DNA of 64,000 nt. Origin: Ezakiella sp. (GTDB taxonomy: Bacteria > Bacillota > Clostridia > Tissierellales > Peptoniphilaceae). The notes under the pieces were generated by a model that was not told the origin of the DNA, made no database searches, and was given only the letters and a program-made list of their open reading frames with translations. The position numbers and the translations under genes are program-made. Below, piece after piece: positions 8,300-18,898 of this stretch. The DNA lies in the NCBI GenBank assembly GCA_022778715.1, contig JALFRW010000008.1, forward strand, positions 1 to 64,000. The letters are read 5' to 3'. Every line of letters starts with the position of its first letter. Within the stretch, counting starts at the first letter, position 1.

Positions 8300-9919
8300 A
8301 TGTTTAGAAATATAAATTTATTGCAAAAAGATAATTCAAATTTAAAGTTGAAGTATATATATTTAGTTCTGATTTCAACAATTGCCGCTATTTTAGATGT
8401 TGTTCAATACCGCTATATGTGGAAAATTTTTGATGTGGTAAAATATGCAGATACATGGCAATATGTAATAAATTACATCTTGATTTTTGTGTCGATTGTT
8501 TTATTAATAACTGTTTTTGGTTATTTAAAGAAAATATCAAAGGCCAAGTTTTCTCTATTGACTTCAAAAACAGGTTATGACAATATGAACGACAGATTAA
8601 GAGAATCTGATGTGACGCTTTTTAAAAAGGTGGATTCAGCATATTTTTCAAATCGTGTGAAAAGCGATTTAGAAACTATTTCTCAGTATTATACAGATGG
8701 AATTTTATCATTTGTTTTAAATATTTTAAAAATAGTTTTAATGCTCGGGATTTCAATTATAATAAATTGGAAAATTACTCTTGGTTTTGTTATTACTGTA
8801 CCGGTATTAATTTATGTTTATAAATATTTTTTGAACAATATGCAGGATAAAGCACAGGCATATCAAGAAGAGGCTTCAAAGTATTTTTCAAATTGGAGCG
8901 GTCAGGTTGAGTTTTTGGATGAAATTGTACAAACGGGAGATTATGAAAGAGAAAATAACAGCTTTTTAAACTCATTTAAAAATTATTTTAGAGAATTTTT
9001 CAGCTTTACTAAGTTTAATCAACTTTTTGGACTTTCGATGAATGGGATTACTATACTTTGCCAGCTGATAATAATTTTATTGGGTTCTTATTTTGTTTAT
9101 AAAAAAGAACTCACTATTGGTGATTTGTTGGTTATTGTAGCATATGGACAGGAAATTCAAAAAATATCACTAAGTTTAATTCAGTTTGGAGAACAAAAGG
9201 CAAAAAAAGTTGCTTCACAATCAAAGTTAAATGAATTCTATGATGTTCCGTTAGTTGAAGAAGGCAATTTAGTAATTGATAGTATTAAATCTATCGAAGG
9301 TAATATTAATTATTCATTTGATGAAGATAAATCAATATATAAAGATTTAAATATTTCGCTTAACTCTGGAAATATTTATGGTATTTTAGGGGATAATGGT
9401 AAAGGCAAAACTACCCTGATTAGAATTATCACGGGTGTTTACAAAGAAAATGAATATAGCAGGATAAGTGTTAAAATAAATGGCAATGATCTAAAAAACA
9501 TAGATACAATTAATATGAGAAGAAATAAAATTGCCTATGTATCACAATTTCCAAAATCAATTTATGGAACGGTTGGAGATTATCTTTTTAATGAATATGA
9601 TATTGACAATATTAATTTTGATACTGCTAAAAATCTAGATGCTTTGAGTGTAAGTGTGTCAGATTTTATTAAAACTCATTTAAATCTTCCTTTTTCAGAG
9701 CTATCCGGAGGAGATAAGACATTCACGTCTATTGTTGGTGCGTTAAAATCCGGTAAAGAGGTAATTATAATGGATGAACCTACCGCTAATTTGGATGACA
9801 GCAGAAAGGAATGGTTAAATTATATATTGAAAAGGGAAAAGTCTGATAAAATTATAATTATTATATCGCACGATAAAAATATTATTGAAATAATTGATGA
9901 AAAAATAGAATTAAATTGA
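8300..9919 (+). CDS. ABC transporter, fused permease/ATP-binding protein (partner)
   Basis: P-loop GDNGKGKTTLIR, LSGGDKTF, VIIMDEPTANLD; same architecture and adjacent. Confidence 0.85.
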   Translation: MFRNINLLQKDNSNLKLKYIYLVLISTIAAILDVVQYRYMWKIFDVVKYADTWQYVINYILIFVSIVLLITVFGYLKKISKAKFSLLTSKTGYDNMNDRLRESDVTLFKKVDSAYFSNRVKSDLETISQYYTDGILSFVLNILKIVLMLGISIIINWKITLGFVITVPVLIYVYKYFLNNMQDKAQAYQEEASKYFSNWSGQVEFLDEIVQTGDYERENNSFLNSFKNYFREFFSFTKFNQLFGLSMNGITILCQLIIILLGSYFVYKKELTIGDLLVIVAYGQEIQKISLSLIQFGEQKAKKVASQSKLNEFYDVPLVEEGNLVIDSIKSIEGNINYSFDEDKSIYKDLNISLNSGNIYGILGDNGKGKTTLIRIITGVYKENEYSRISVKINGNDLKNIDTINMRRNKIAYVSQFPKSIYGTVGDYLFNEYDIDNINFDTAKNLDALSVSVSDFIKTHLNLPFSELSGGDKTFTSIVGALKSGKEVIIMDEPTANLDDSRKEWLNYILKREKSDKIIIIISHDKNIIEIIDEKIELN

Positions 9920-9937
9920 TTTTATAATTTTGTTTTT

Positions 9938-9978
9938 TTGAAAAAAGACTCCGGTGCATATGCATTAGAGTCTTTTTT
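9938..9978 (+). terminator. Terminator downstream of the ABC pair, near-copy of the ahpC terminator
   Basis: ttgaaaaaagactccggtgcatatgcattagagtctttttt. Confidence 0.75.
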
Positions 9979-9995
9979 GTATTTATTTGAAGGTA

Positions 9996-10296
9996 ATGGA
10001 CGGGGAGATGTTTTGTAAGATATTAACAAATGAATAGTGGCGAAACGGTTTTTGAGCTTTTCGGAAATGCAGACACACATTTAAATTTGTTTTTGGTAAT
10101 TGAAGATTGATTAGCAAAAGATTTATACAATGACAAAGATGAACAAATTATTCTATTCGAGATAGAAATTTTAATACGTGTTTCAAGATATGCAATTTTT
10201 TAAAATCTCGATGCATATGAAAATATTGTTGATGGTTATAAAAATACCGGAGAAAGTTTAATACTCACTCCGGTATTCGGCCATTTTAAGGGGTAA
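9996..10296 (+). pseudogene. Decayed ORF with a frameshift and two in-frame stops
   Basis: MDGEMFCKILTNE / SGETVFELFGNADTHLNLFLVIED*LAKDLYNDKDEQIILFEIEILIRVSRYAIF*NLDAYENIVDGYKNTGESLILTPVFGHFKG; TGA at 10108 and TAA at 10201 in the same frame. Confidence 0.6.
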
Positions 10297-10353
10297 CCTT
10301 ACTTTGCCATCCCATTTTTATTTTAAATCTATCACGATTTTACAAGCGGCCGT

Positions 10354-12117
10354 TTAATTTGCTTTTGTTGCTAATTCGTAATATTTGCCCGCGTTGCCGA
10401 TCAACTCTTCGTGATTTCCTCTTTCCACAATTCTGCCCTTTTCCATAACAATAATCTGGTCGCAGTTTTTAATAGTGGAGAGTCTATGCGCAATAATAAA
10501 TGAAGTTCTGCCTTTCATGAGTTCATCCAAACCCATTTGTATATATTTTTCCGTTTCGGTGTCGATTGAAGCGGTGGCTTCATCCAATACCAATATTTTC
10601 GGATCGCGAAGAATTGTTCTTGCAAATGTGACGATTTGCTTTTCACCGAGAGATAGTCCAGTGCCTTCACCCATAATGTCGGTGTCGAGCCCGTCTTTCA
10701 TTTTGCTATACAAATTTTGTCCCCCCACTTTAAACAGAGCGTCTATAATTTCTTTGTCGCTATACTTGTCCCCGAGCGTAATATTGTTTCTTAGATTGTC
10801 TTTAAAAATAAATGGGTCTTGAAGCACAAGCGCCATATCTTTTCTAAAGGAATCTTTTTTTAGGTCGTTTAGGTTGTAGCCGTCAATTGTGATTTCACCT
10901 TTTTGCGGAACGTAAAATCTAAAGAGCAGATTAATGATTGAGCTTTTGCCCGAGCCTGTGTCGCCAACAATCGCTGTTTTGGTGCCGTGCTTTGCATTAA
11001 GCACAATGTCGTTTAACACGTAGTTTTCGTCGATATATGAGAAGCTCAGGTCTTTTATTTCCACATCGCCAACCATATTTCTAATCTTTCTTTCGCCGTC
11101 AATTTCTTCTGGCACGTCAAAAAGTTCTGTTATGTGGTGACTGGAAGCGAGTGCTTTTTCGAGCACATTCATACGTCTTAAGGTGTTGTTAATGTTTTCA
11201 TAAATTTGGTTGTTGTAGTTGATTAAAACGAGTGCAAAGCCAACTGTTACGATATTTTTTTGATTTATTATTGAATAGCCGGTTAGAGCTAAAATCAAAA
11301 TGTTTGAAATCATGGACAAAAATGAAGAGATATTAAATGAGAAAAATGCATCAAACAGTTCCATTTTTTTACCGATGTTGTATGAGCGCTCGTTTATTTT
11401 TGCATATTCTTCATTCACAGGATCCATCACGCCATAAGCACGAATCACTTCGGAGCCGTTTAAATGCTCATTTAAATCTGCAATAACTTTCGAAGTGTTT
11501 TTTCTATATTCTATATTATATTTTGCACTGAATTTGTTGTACACAAAAATGAGCAGAGTAAGAATTGGGATCGGAATGCAAAGAATTAGTGCAGCAGTTG
11601 TATTTTGAGTTGCCACATAAACAATTGAGCCCGCGATATAACAAAATGAGCTGAACATTCCGTCAAATCCCATAAAGAATAGATTTTTTATTTCGTCTAC
11701 GTCGCCCACAACTCTACTTGCAATTTTTCCCACAGGAGTTTGGTCAAAGTAGGATAGCGGCAAATTGATCGTGTGTTCATATAGTTCTTTTCTTAGCACA
11801 TGACCTGCTTTGTTTGAAGTTCTCTTTAGCTGATATTGTTTTAAAAATCTAAAAATATTTGCTAAAAGTATTGAACCCAAATAAAATGCGGTGGTGATAG
11901 CAAAAGAGCGTTTGTTTATAATTCCGAATTTTGGAGAGATTTCTTTATCGATTAATTTTTGAAGCACCAGCGGACTGTACAGAGTTAAAAATGTTGCTAT
12001 AAGTGATAGTGCGATTCCTAAAATTAAATCCCATTTCACGTGCTTGATTGTGTCAAGCACGAGCGAGAGCGTGCCTTTTCTAAATCTTTTTTCTGTGTAC
12101 AATTTATCGTTTCTCAT
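10354..12117 (-). CDS. ABC transporter permease/ATP-binding protein (multidrug exporter subunit)
   Basis: 587 aa; GDTGSGKSSIINLLFRF; non-canonical signature LSLGEKQ; ILVLDEATASID. Confidence 0.9.
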   Translation of the reverse strand: MRNDKLYTEKRFRKGTLSLVLDTIKHVKWDLILGIALSLIATFLTLYSPLVLQKLIDKEISPKFGIINKRSFAITTAFYLGSILLANIFRFLKQYQLKRTSNKAGHVLRKELYEHTINLPLSYFDQTPVGKIASRVVGDVDEIKNLFFMGFDGMFSSFCYIAGSIVYVATQNTTAALILCIPIPILTLLIFVYNKFSAKYNIEYRKNTSKVIADLNEHLNGSEVIRAYGVMDPVNEEYAKINERSYNIGKKMELFDAFFSFNISSFLSMISNILILALTGYSIINQKNIVTVGFALVLINYNNQIYENINNTLRRMNVLEKALASSHHITELFDVPEEIDGERKIRNMVGDVEIKDLSFSYIDENYVLNDIVLNAKHGTKTAIVGDTGSGKSSIINLLFRFYVPQKGEITIDGYNLNDLKKDSFRKDMALVLQDPFIFKDNLRNNITLGDKYSDKEIIDALFKVGGQNLYSKMKDGLDTDIMGEGTGLSLGEKQIVTFARTILRDPKILVLDEATASIDTETEKYIQMGLDELMKGRTSFIIAHRLSTIKNCDQIIVMEKGRIVERGNHEELIGNAGKYYELATKAN

Positions 12118-13837
12118 GAGTCACCTCCTGAATTACAGCTTGTTCGTAGAACCAACCTTTGTTTTCCATGAGGCGGTCAAAGTTCCCGCTTTCCACAATT
12201 TTTCCGTTGTCTAATACGAAAATCATGTCAAAATTTTTCACGGCATTTATTTTGTGACTGCTCATAACAACGATATTATCCGCAAATTCTTCATTTAAAT
12301 TTTCAAGGATCTTGTTTTGCGTGCTGTTATCTACAGCGGAGAGCACGTCGTCCAAAACCAGAATGTCGACTTTTTTTGCAAGTGCTCTTGCAAGGCTGAT
12401 TCTTTGTTTTTGACCGCCTGAAAGAGAAATACCCTGTTCGCCTGAGAGGGTGTGAATTCCTTTTGGCAGATTTTGCAAATCTTTTTTAAAATCCGATGCC
12501 AAAATTACTTTTTCTACTTCGTTATCGGTTAAAGGTCGATAAAATTCAATGTTCTCGCGAATTGTTTTGGAATAAAGGAAATGTTCCTGAGGCACATAGC
12601 CGACTTTCTTTTTAAGACTGATAAGATTTAGATCTTTAACATCTATCCCGTTAATTAAAATTTTACCGGAAAAGTCAGGATATTCATTTATCAGTTGACG
12701 CAAAATCGTAGTTTTACCGGAACCGGTTTTTCCCACAATTCCATATTTTTTACCTCGTTCGAAAGTCATATTGATGTCTTTAAGTTCAAACTTGTCGTTT
12801 CCCGGATATTGAAAAGAAAGATCTTTTAGTTCAATTTTATCTACTCTTGCAACTGTTTTTGTAGCATTATAGTTCTTGAAATCGTCTTCGTAATACAAAA
12901 GCTTATCGATTCTTTTTATTGAAGCATTACCTTCTTTAAACACTATAATCATGTCGGAAAGAGCGTAAGCCGGCCACGTCAAAAAAAGCAAATACATAGA
13001 GAAAGTTATTAAATCGCCATAAGAAATAGTGCCGTTGTGAATTAATTTTGCTCCAACCACAAAAGAAATAATTGAGAAAAACCCAATTCCAATTTCTGTT
13101 ACAGGATTATAATATGCCGCAAGCTTTGTGGTGTAAAGCTCTTTACTCAAGCTGTCATCAACTTTTTTAAGAAAAATCTCTTTTTTATTTTCTTCAATGA
13201 CGAAACTTTTAACCACTTTTATAGCGCTAAAATCTTCAATTGCATTTTCGTTTAAACTATCCAAACTTTTTTGAAAAGCCTCATAAGCAGGGTCGTATTT
13301 TTTTGAAATTTCAGTGATGATATAAACCATAATCGGCAGAGCAATAACAGAAATTAGAGTTAGAAGTACTGAAATTTTGCTCATAGCTACAAAAATAAAG
13401 ACAGGAAAAACAACCCCATCCACAAGTGTCATAAGTCCGTATCCAACCACTTCACCAACTTTGCCAGAGTCGGAGCTGGTTTTGTTTATGATTTCGGATA
13501 TAGGATTTTTCTTTAAAAAAAGTGGACTTTGGCGGAGTGCTTTTTTCAAAATATCGACGCTTAGTTTAGCTTTCACATAATAGAAGTTGCGAAAAATATA
13601 GTAACCCCAAATGATATTTGCTATATAGATTGCAATTGCTAAGCTTAAAAGTTTTAATAGTAAATCTTTCATTACAGCAACGGTTAGAGTCGCATTTTTT
13701 ATGTGATCCACTAAAGTGCCAATCATTCTTGGAAAGATAACATTTCCAAGACTAGTTACTGCCGCAAGAATTACCGCAATCAAAATTTGAAATCGGAATT
13801 TCTTTACGAGCATATAGTATCTTTTAAAATATTTCAT
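12104..13837 (-). CDS. ABC transporter permease/ATP-binding protein (multidrug exporter subunit)
   Basis: 577 aa; GKTGSGKTTILRQL; LSGGQKQRISLARAL; LVLDDVLSAVD; overlaps the partner by 14 bp. Confidence 0.9.
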   Translation of the reverse strand: MKYFKRYYMLVKKFRFQILIAVILAAVTSLGNVIFPRMIGTLVDHIKNATLTVAVMKDLLLKLLSLAIAIYIANIIWGYYIFRNFYYVKAKLSVDILKKALRQSPLFLKKNPISEIINKTSSDSGKVGEVVGYGLMTLVDGVVFPVFIFVAMSKISVLLTLISVIALPIMVYIITEISKKYDPAYEAFQKSLDSLNENAIEDFSAIKVVKSFVIEENKKEIFLKKVDDSLSKELYTTKLAAYYNPVTEIGIGFFSIISFVVGAKLIHNGTISYGDLITFSMYLLFLTWPAYALSDMIIVFKEGNASIKRIDKLLYYEDDFKNYNATKTVARVDKIELKDLSFQYPGNDKFELKDINMTFERGKKYGIVGKTGSGKTTILRQLINEYPDFSGKILINGIDVKDLNLISLKKKVGYVPQEHFLYSKTIRENIEFYRPLTDNEVEKVILASDFKKDLQNLPKGIHTLSGEQGISLSGGQKQRISLARALAKKVDILVLDDVLSAVDNSTQNKILENLNEEFADNIVVMSSHKINAVKNFDMIFVLDNGKIVESGNFDRLMENKGWFYEQAVIQEVTHEKR

Positions 13838-13949
13838 ATAACCTCACATTCTTTATTGACAGAATGCGATTTTAAAGTATTATAGATAAAAATTTTAATA
13901 GATAAAAATAAGTACAACAATTATGTGATCATAATATGAATCAAAATAA

Positions 13950-14075
13950 TTAAGTAATACTTATCCCATAATTATCTACAAATTTCTTTGTTTCTTTAAC
14001 GCAAGCTGTCATCTTTTTGAAAAATAATTCTTGTTTGTTTGTTTTAATTTTTAAAAATTTAATTCTACATGTCAA
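13950..14075 (-). CDS. Putative small protein (41 aa), not in the supplied ORF track
   Basis: TTG start after TAGGAGGCGATTACAAAA; MTCRIKFLKIKTNKQELFFKKMTACVKETKKFVDNYGISIT; promoter-like TTGATT-N17-TACACT upstream. Confidence 0.45.
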   Translation of the reverse strand: MTCRIKFLKIKTNKQELFFKKMTACVKETKKFVDNYGISIT

Positions 14076-14249
14076 TTTTGTAATCGCCTCCTAAATATTT
14101 AGACCACAATTCATAGTGTAGCATAATAAAGATCATTAATCAATATTTAGAGGCATTTTTAACACAATCGTAATACACGATTATTAAAAACTGTTAATTC
14201 TTGAAATCATACTTGTAATATATTATAATAAAGTTAGAGTGAGGGTAAA

Positions 14250-15458
14250 ATGGAGTTAATATATATTTTTATTTTAATAATTTTCAGTGCGTTTTTTTCA
14301 TCGAGTGAAACTGTTGTTACATCCACAAAAACATATAAACTTAGAAAGTATATCGATGAGGGAAATAAAAACGCAATAATTTTTAATGCTTTGATTGAAG
14401 ATTCGGCTAAGACGATTTCTGCGGTTTTAATCGGAAATAATATTGTAAATATAATTGCACCAAGTATTTCCACACTGTATTTTGTTTCGAAATATGGCAG
14501 TAGAGGAGTTACTTATTCAACAATTGTTATGACTATTTTGCTACTTATTTTTGGTGAGATTTTACCTAAGACACTTGCGAATAAAAACGCAATTAGCTTT
14601 GGACTTGCGGTTGCACCTGCTATCAGATTTTTTGTAGTGATATTAAATCCGATAAATATTTTCTTTACGATGCTCATAAAAATTTTTGTAAGAGATGAAG
14701 AAACTGAAAAAATTACAGAAGATGATTTGATTGGAATTTTAAACGAAGGTCATGAAGAGGGAGTTGTGGAGGCTTCGGAAAAAAATATGATTGAAAACGT
14801 GTTTGATTTAACAGATTCAAAGGCGAGTGACATAATGACTCCGAGAACTTCAATTGTGGCTGTACCAATAGACATAACTTATAGAGATTTGATGGAACAA
14901 GTAAATGAAACTCATTTTTCACGCATTCCCGTAGTCGGTGAAAATATTGACGACATAGTGGGACTGCTTTATGTAAAAGATTTGGTTGGTTTTAATGAAG
15001 ATAATTATGATTTGAAGAGCATTTTAAGACCGGTCTTTTTCCAATTTGAATCAATTTCGAGTTATAAGCTTTTGACAGACTTAAAGAAATACAAATCTTC
15101 TCTTGCAATATTGGTGGACGAATACGGCGGCACTTCAGGAATTGTAACGATTGAAGATATTGTGGAAGAAATTGTGGGCGAAATTGACGACGAATACGAC
15201 GAAGTGAAAGCGCCAATTAGAAAGATTTCTCCGGATATTTATTCGGTGCGCGGAGATATGGATATAGAAGATGTGAACGACGTTTTAAACACCGATTTTG
15301 AAAATGAAGACTATGAATCAATCGGAGGATATGTGATTGGACTTGCAGGAAAATTCCCGAAAAAGGGTGAAGTATATCACTCGGATGGGTATGAATTTAT
15401 CGTTGAACGGGCAGATGCTTGTAAGGTTTTGAGGCTTAGAATAAAAAAGATTAAGTAA
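14250..15458 (+). CDS. CNNM/CBS-domain hemolysin-family (CorC/HlyC-like) transporter
   Basis: FSAFFSSSETVVTSTKTYKL...; CBS domains; IVTIEDIVEEIVGEIDDEYD. Confidence 0.92.
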   Translation: MELIYIFILIIFSAFFSSSETVVTSTKTYKLRKYIDEGNKNAIIFNALIEDSAKTISAVLIGNNIVNIIAPSISTLYFVSKYGSRGVTYSTIVMTILLLIFGEILPKTLANKNAISFGLAVAPAIRFFVVILNPINIFFTMLIKIFVRDEETEKITEDDLIGILNEGHEEGVVEASEKNMIENVFDLTDSKASDIMTPRTSIVAVPIDITYRDLMEQVNETHFSRIPVVGENIDDIVGLLYVKDLVGFNEDNYDLKSILRPVFFQFESISSYKLLTDLKKYKSSLAILVDEYGGTSGIVTIEDIVEEIVGEIDDEYDEVKAPIRKISPDIYSVRGDMDIEDVNDVLNTDFENEDYESIGGYVIGLAGKFPKKGEVYHSDGYEFIVERADACKVLRLRIKKIK

Positions 15459-15472
15459 TTAGAGGTGATAAA

Positions 15473-18400
15473 GTGGCTTTTACTCATTTGCATTTACACA
15501 CAGAATATTCGCTCTTAGATGGACATATAATGATTAATGAGCTCGCACAAAGAGCTAAAGAAAATGGTATGAAAGCTGTCGCAATCACCGACCATGGCAA
15601 TATGTTCGGGGCAGTCAATTTTTACAAGGCGATGAAAAAAGAAGGTATAAAGCCAATTATTGGTAGCGAGGTTTATATCTCAATTGGCGACCATAAGAAA
15701 AAGACTCCGGACGAAAAAGAGTATTATCATCTTATATTGCTATGCAAAAATGAAACCGGCTTAAAGAATTTATTTAAGATCTCAAGCGAAAGCTACCAAA
15801 ACGGCTTTTATTACAAACCACGCGTTAGTCATGAATATTTGAAAGCACACAGTGAGGGGTTAATTGCACTTTCCGCTTGTTTGAGCGGAGAAATTCAAAA
15901 ACAATTTCTAGATAGAAATTTGGCGGGTGCAAAAGAAGCTTTCGATTTTTATAAAGATGTGTTTAAAGACGATTTTTATCTCGAAATTCAAAATCACGGA
16001 ATTCCGGAAGAAAAGATGGTGGCGGACTTTTTTAAGGAGCTTTCAAAAAAGACCGGCACAAAAGTGGTGGTCACAAACGATTGTCACTATTTAAACAAAG
16101 AGGACGCTAAAACTCAAGAGATTTTGATGGCGATTTCCACGGGAAAAACTTTAAATGATGCAGACAGGATGCAATTTTCAAGCGACGAGTTTTATTTTAA
16201 AAACGAGAAAGAGATGCGTGCTCTGTTTCCGGATTTTCCGGAAGCAATTGACAACACAGAGGAGATTGTGGAAAAATGTAATGTGGAATTTGAATTTGGG
16301 CATTATCATTTGCCTAGTTTTGATGTGCCAAACGGGGAAGACCATTTTGAATTTTTAAAGAGGAAAACGTTTGAAGGGCTTGAAGAAAGATATGGAGTAA
16401 ATGGAGAGATTCCTCAAAATGTGATGGATAGAGCAAACCATGAGTTAAAAATAATAGATGACATGGGTTTTGTGGATTATTTCCTTATCGTGCAAGACTT
16501 TATAAGATTTGCACATTCAAAAGATATTCCGGTTGGACCGGGTCGTGGCTCGAGCGTTGGCTCCGTTGTTTGTTATGCACTAAAGATTGTGGATTTGGAT
16601 CCTCTGAAATATGATTTATATTTTGAAAGATTTTTAAATCCTGACAGAGTTACGATGCCGGATATAGATATCGACTTTTGCTACGAACGTCGAGGCGAAG
16701 TAATCGATTATGTGCGTGAAAAATACGGTGAGGACCATGTTGTTCAGATTGCAACTTTTGGTACGATGCAAGCAAAAGGAGGAGTGCGCGACGTTGGCAG
16801 AGTGCTCGGTTTAGACTACAATTTTGTAGACAAAGTGGCAAAGATGATTCCGTTTGCACTTGACATGACGATTGACAAAGCGCTTGAACAAAACGAAGAT
16901 TTAAAAAAAATATATGAAACCGATGAACAAGTAAAAGAATTAATTGATTATTCAAAACGAATTGAAGGACATGTGAGGCATATTTCAACTCACGCAGCAG
17001 GTGTTGTAATTTCAAACAAACCGGTGGTAAATTATGTGCCACTTGCGATTGCAAACGACAGTTTAGTCACTCAATTTGACATGACCACAATTGAAGAACT
17101 GGGTTTGTTAAAGATGGACTTTTTGGGACTTAGGACACTCACGGTCATAGACGATGCTCTTAAAATGATTGAAAGAAATTACGGCAAAAAAATTGCACTT
17201 AACGATATGAGTCTTGACGATCCGCTTACTTTAAAACTTTTTAGAGATGTAAATACTATTGGAGTCTTTCAATTCGAATCTCCGGGAATGAGAAATTTCT
17301 TAAAAGATCTAAAAGTGGAAAGATTTGAAGATTTGATTGCTGCAAACTCTTTATTTAGACCAGGACCGATGAACTCGATTCCGGATTTTTGCAAGAGAAA
17401 AAATGGAGAAGAAAAATTTGTATTCCCACATCCGATTTTGGAAGATATTTTGAAGGATACTTATGGTGTAATTGTTTTTCAAGAGCAGGTTATTGCAATT
17501 GTGGAACGCGTTGGTGGTTACTCAAAAGGAGAGGCTGATAATATAAGGAGAGCAATGAGCAAGAAAAAAATGGACGTTATGGAAAGGGAACGTCCGGTGT
17601 TTATAAAAGGCGCTGTAGATAAAGGTTTCACAAAAGAACAAGCAAATGGCATTTTCGAAGACATGATTGACTTTGCAAAATATGCTTTTAACAAATCACA
17701 CTCTGCAGCATACAGCTTAGATGCTTGGCGTACAGCGTGGCTAAAAGCACATTATCCTAAAGAATTTTTCGCAAGTTTGCTCACTTCAGTTTCGGGTTCA
17801 CAATCAAAAGTACTCCTGTATGCTGAAGAAGCAAAAAAATTCGGCGTAAGAATATTTCCGCCGTCAATAAATCATTCTAATTGGGAATTTAATTCAATAA
17901 ATGACGGAGTTTATTTTGGACTTTCCGGCATAAAAGGACTCGGAAGAGCGACAGTTGAAGCGATAAAAAAAGCAAGAGAAAACGGCAAGTTTAAAGATAT
18001 AAGAGATTTATTTGAACGCGTTTATGAAGTGGATAAAACGGCACTAAATAAACGTTCAATCGAAGCACTCATTAAAGCCGGTACGCTAAACGAACTAGGC
18101 ATCAACAGAAGAACTGCGCTAAATAATTATGAGCAAATAATAGATTCAATAGCATTACAATCTAAATCAAATGTAATCGGTCAAAAGTCGATGTTTGACA
18201 TGGTGATAAGTGAAGAAAAACCGAACTATGATTTTGAAATCTATAAAGAGTTTGAATTAGAAGAAGTTTTGGCTATGGAAAAAGAGGTGCTTGGAATGTA
18301 TTTGTCGGGGCATCCATTGGAAAAATATGAAAAGGCAATTAAAAGTATTAATTCAGATGCAGTAAACTCGATTTTTGAAAGCTATGAGGAATACAAGCAA

Positions 18401-18898
18401 GATGGTGTACCAATCGAAAATAGCATAGTGACTATCGCGGGATTTGTGAAAAATGTACGAGTAACCACCACAAAGCGTGACGAGAAGATGGCGATTTTAG
18501 AAATTGAAGATTTAACCGGCACTATTGAAGCAGTTGTCTTTCCAAGGCAATTTAAAAATTATGAAAGTTTTATTAGATTGAATGGAAAATTAGTATTTAC
18601 AGGTGCGTTAAATTACAGCGATGTCAAAGAGCCGAGTTTAATTGTGAACAAAATCGAAAATTTAAACAAAATTTATAGGGTATATATTAGAATAAAAGAA
18701 GACGAAAAAGACGAGAAAATTATGGAAGGCAAGAATTTTATTAAATCCTGCTTTGGTTGTGCACAAGTGATTTTTTATTTTGAAAAGGACAAAACCAGCG
18801 GTTCATTTAATGATGCCAAATTTTTCGATGCAACGGATAATAATATTGAGGAGCTTAAAAGAATTTTTGGGGAAGGTAATGTGAAGTGCGATGATTAA
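15473..18898 (+). CDS. dnaE: DNA polymerase III subunit alpha
   Basis: GTG start; PHP domain MAFTHLHLHTEYSLLDG...; GPGRGSSVGSVVCYAL; PDIDIDFCYERR. Confidence 0.97.
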   Translation: MAFTHLHLHTEYSLLDGHIMINELAQRAKENGMKAVAITDHGNMFGAVNFYKAMKKEGIKPIIGSEVYISIGDHKKKTPDEKEYYHLILLCKNETGLKNLFKISSESYQNGFYYKPRVSHEYLKAHSEGLIALSACLSGEIQKQFLDRNLAGAKEAFDFYKDVFKDDFYLEIQNHGIPEEKMVADFFKELSKKTGTKVVVTNDCHYLNKEDAKTQEILMAISTGKTLNDADRMQFSSDEFYFKNEKEMRALFPDFPEAIDNTEEIVEKCNVEFEFGHYHLPSFDVPNGEDHFEFLKRKTFEGLEERYGVNGEIPQNVMDRANHELKIIDDMGFVDYFLIVQDFIRFAHSKDIPVGPGRGSSVGSVVCYALKIVDLDPLKYDLYFERFLNPDRVTMPDIDIDFCYERRGEVIDYVREKYGEDHVVQIATFGTMQAKGGVRDVGRVLGLDYNFVDKVAKMIPFALDMTIDKALEQNEDLKKIYETDEQVKELIDYSKRIEGHVRHISTHAAGVVISNKPVVNYVPLAIANDSLVTQFDMTTIEELGLLKMDFLGLRTLTVIDDALKMIERNYGKKIALNDMSLDDPLTLKLFRDVNTIGVFQFESPGMRNFLKDLKVERFEDLIAANSLFRPGPMNSIPDFCKRKNGEEKFVFPHPILEDILKDTYGVIVFQEQVIAIVERVGGYSKGEADNIRRAMSKKKMDVMERERPVFIKGAVDKGFTKEQANGIFEDMIDFAKYAFNKSHSAAYSLDAWRTAWLKAHYPKEFFASLLTSVSGSQSKVLLYAEEAKKFGVRIFPPSINHSNWEFNSINDGVYFGLSGIKGLGRATVEAIKKARENGKFKDIRDLFERVYEVDKTALNKRSIEALIKAGTLNELGINRRTALNNYEQIIDSIALQSKSNVIGQKSMFDMVISEEKPNYDFEIYKEFELEEVLAMEKEVLGMYLSGHPLEKYEKAIKSINSDAVNSIFESYEEYKQDGVPIENSIVTIAGFVKNVRVTTTKRDEKMAILEIEDLTGTIEAVVFPRQFKNYESFIRLNGKLVFTGALNYSDVKEPSLIVNKIENLNKIYRVYIRIKEDEKDEKIMEGKNFIKSCFGCAQVIFYFEKDKTSGSFNDAKFFDATDNNIEELKRIFGEGNVKCDD

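Noticed and set aside
10243-10277. Inverted repeat AATACCGGAG...CTCCGGTATT as terminator of the minus-strand ABC operon
   Set aside because: No T-run on the minus strand and it lies within the decayed coding frame; function uncertain
16650-17054. Minus-strand 134-aa ORF in dnaE
   Set aside because: Leu/Gln/His-rich antisense shadow of dnaE; no support
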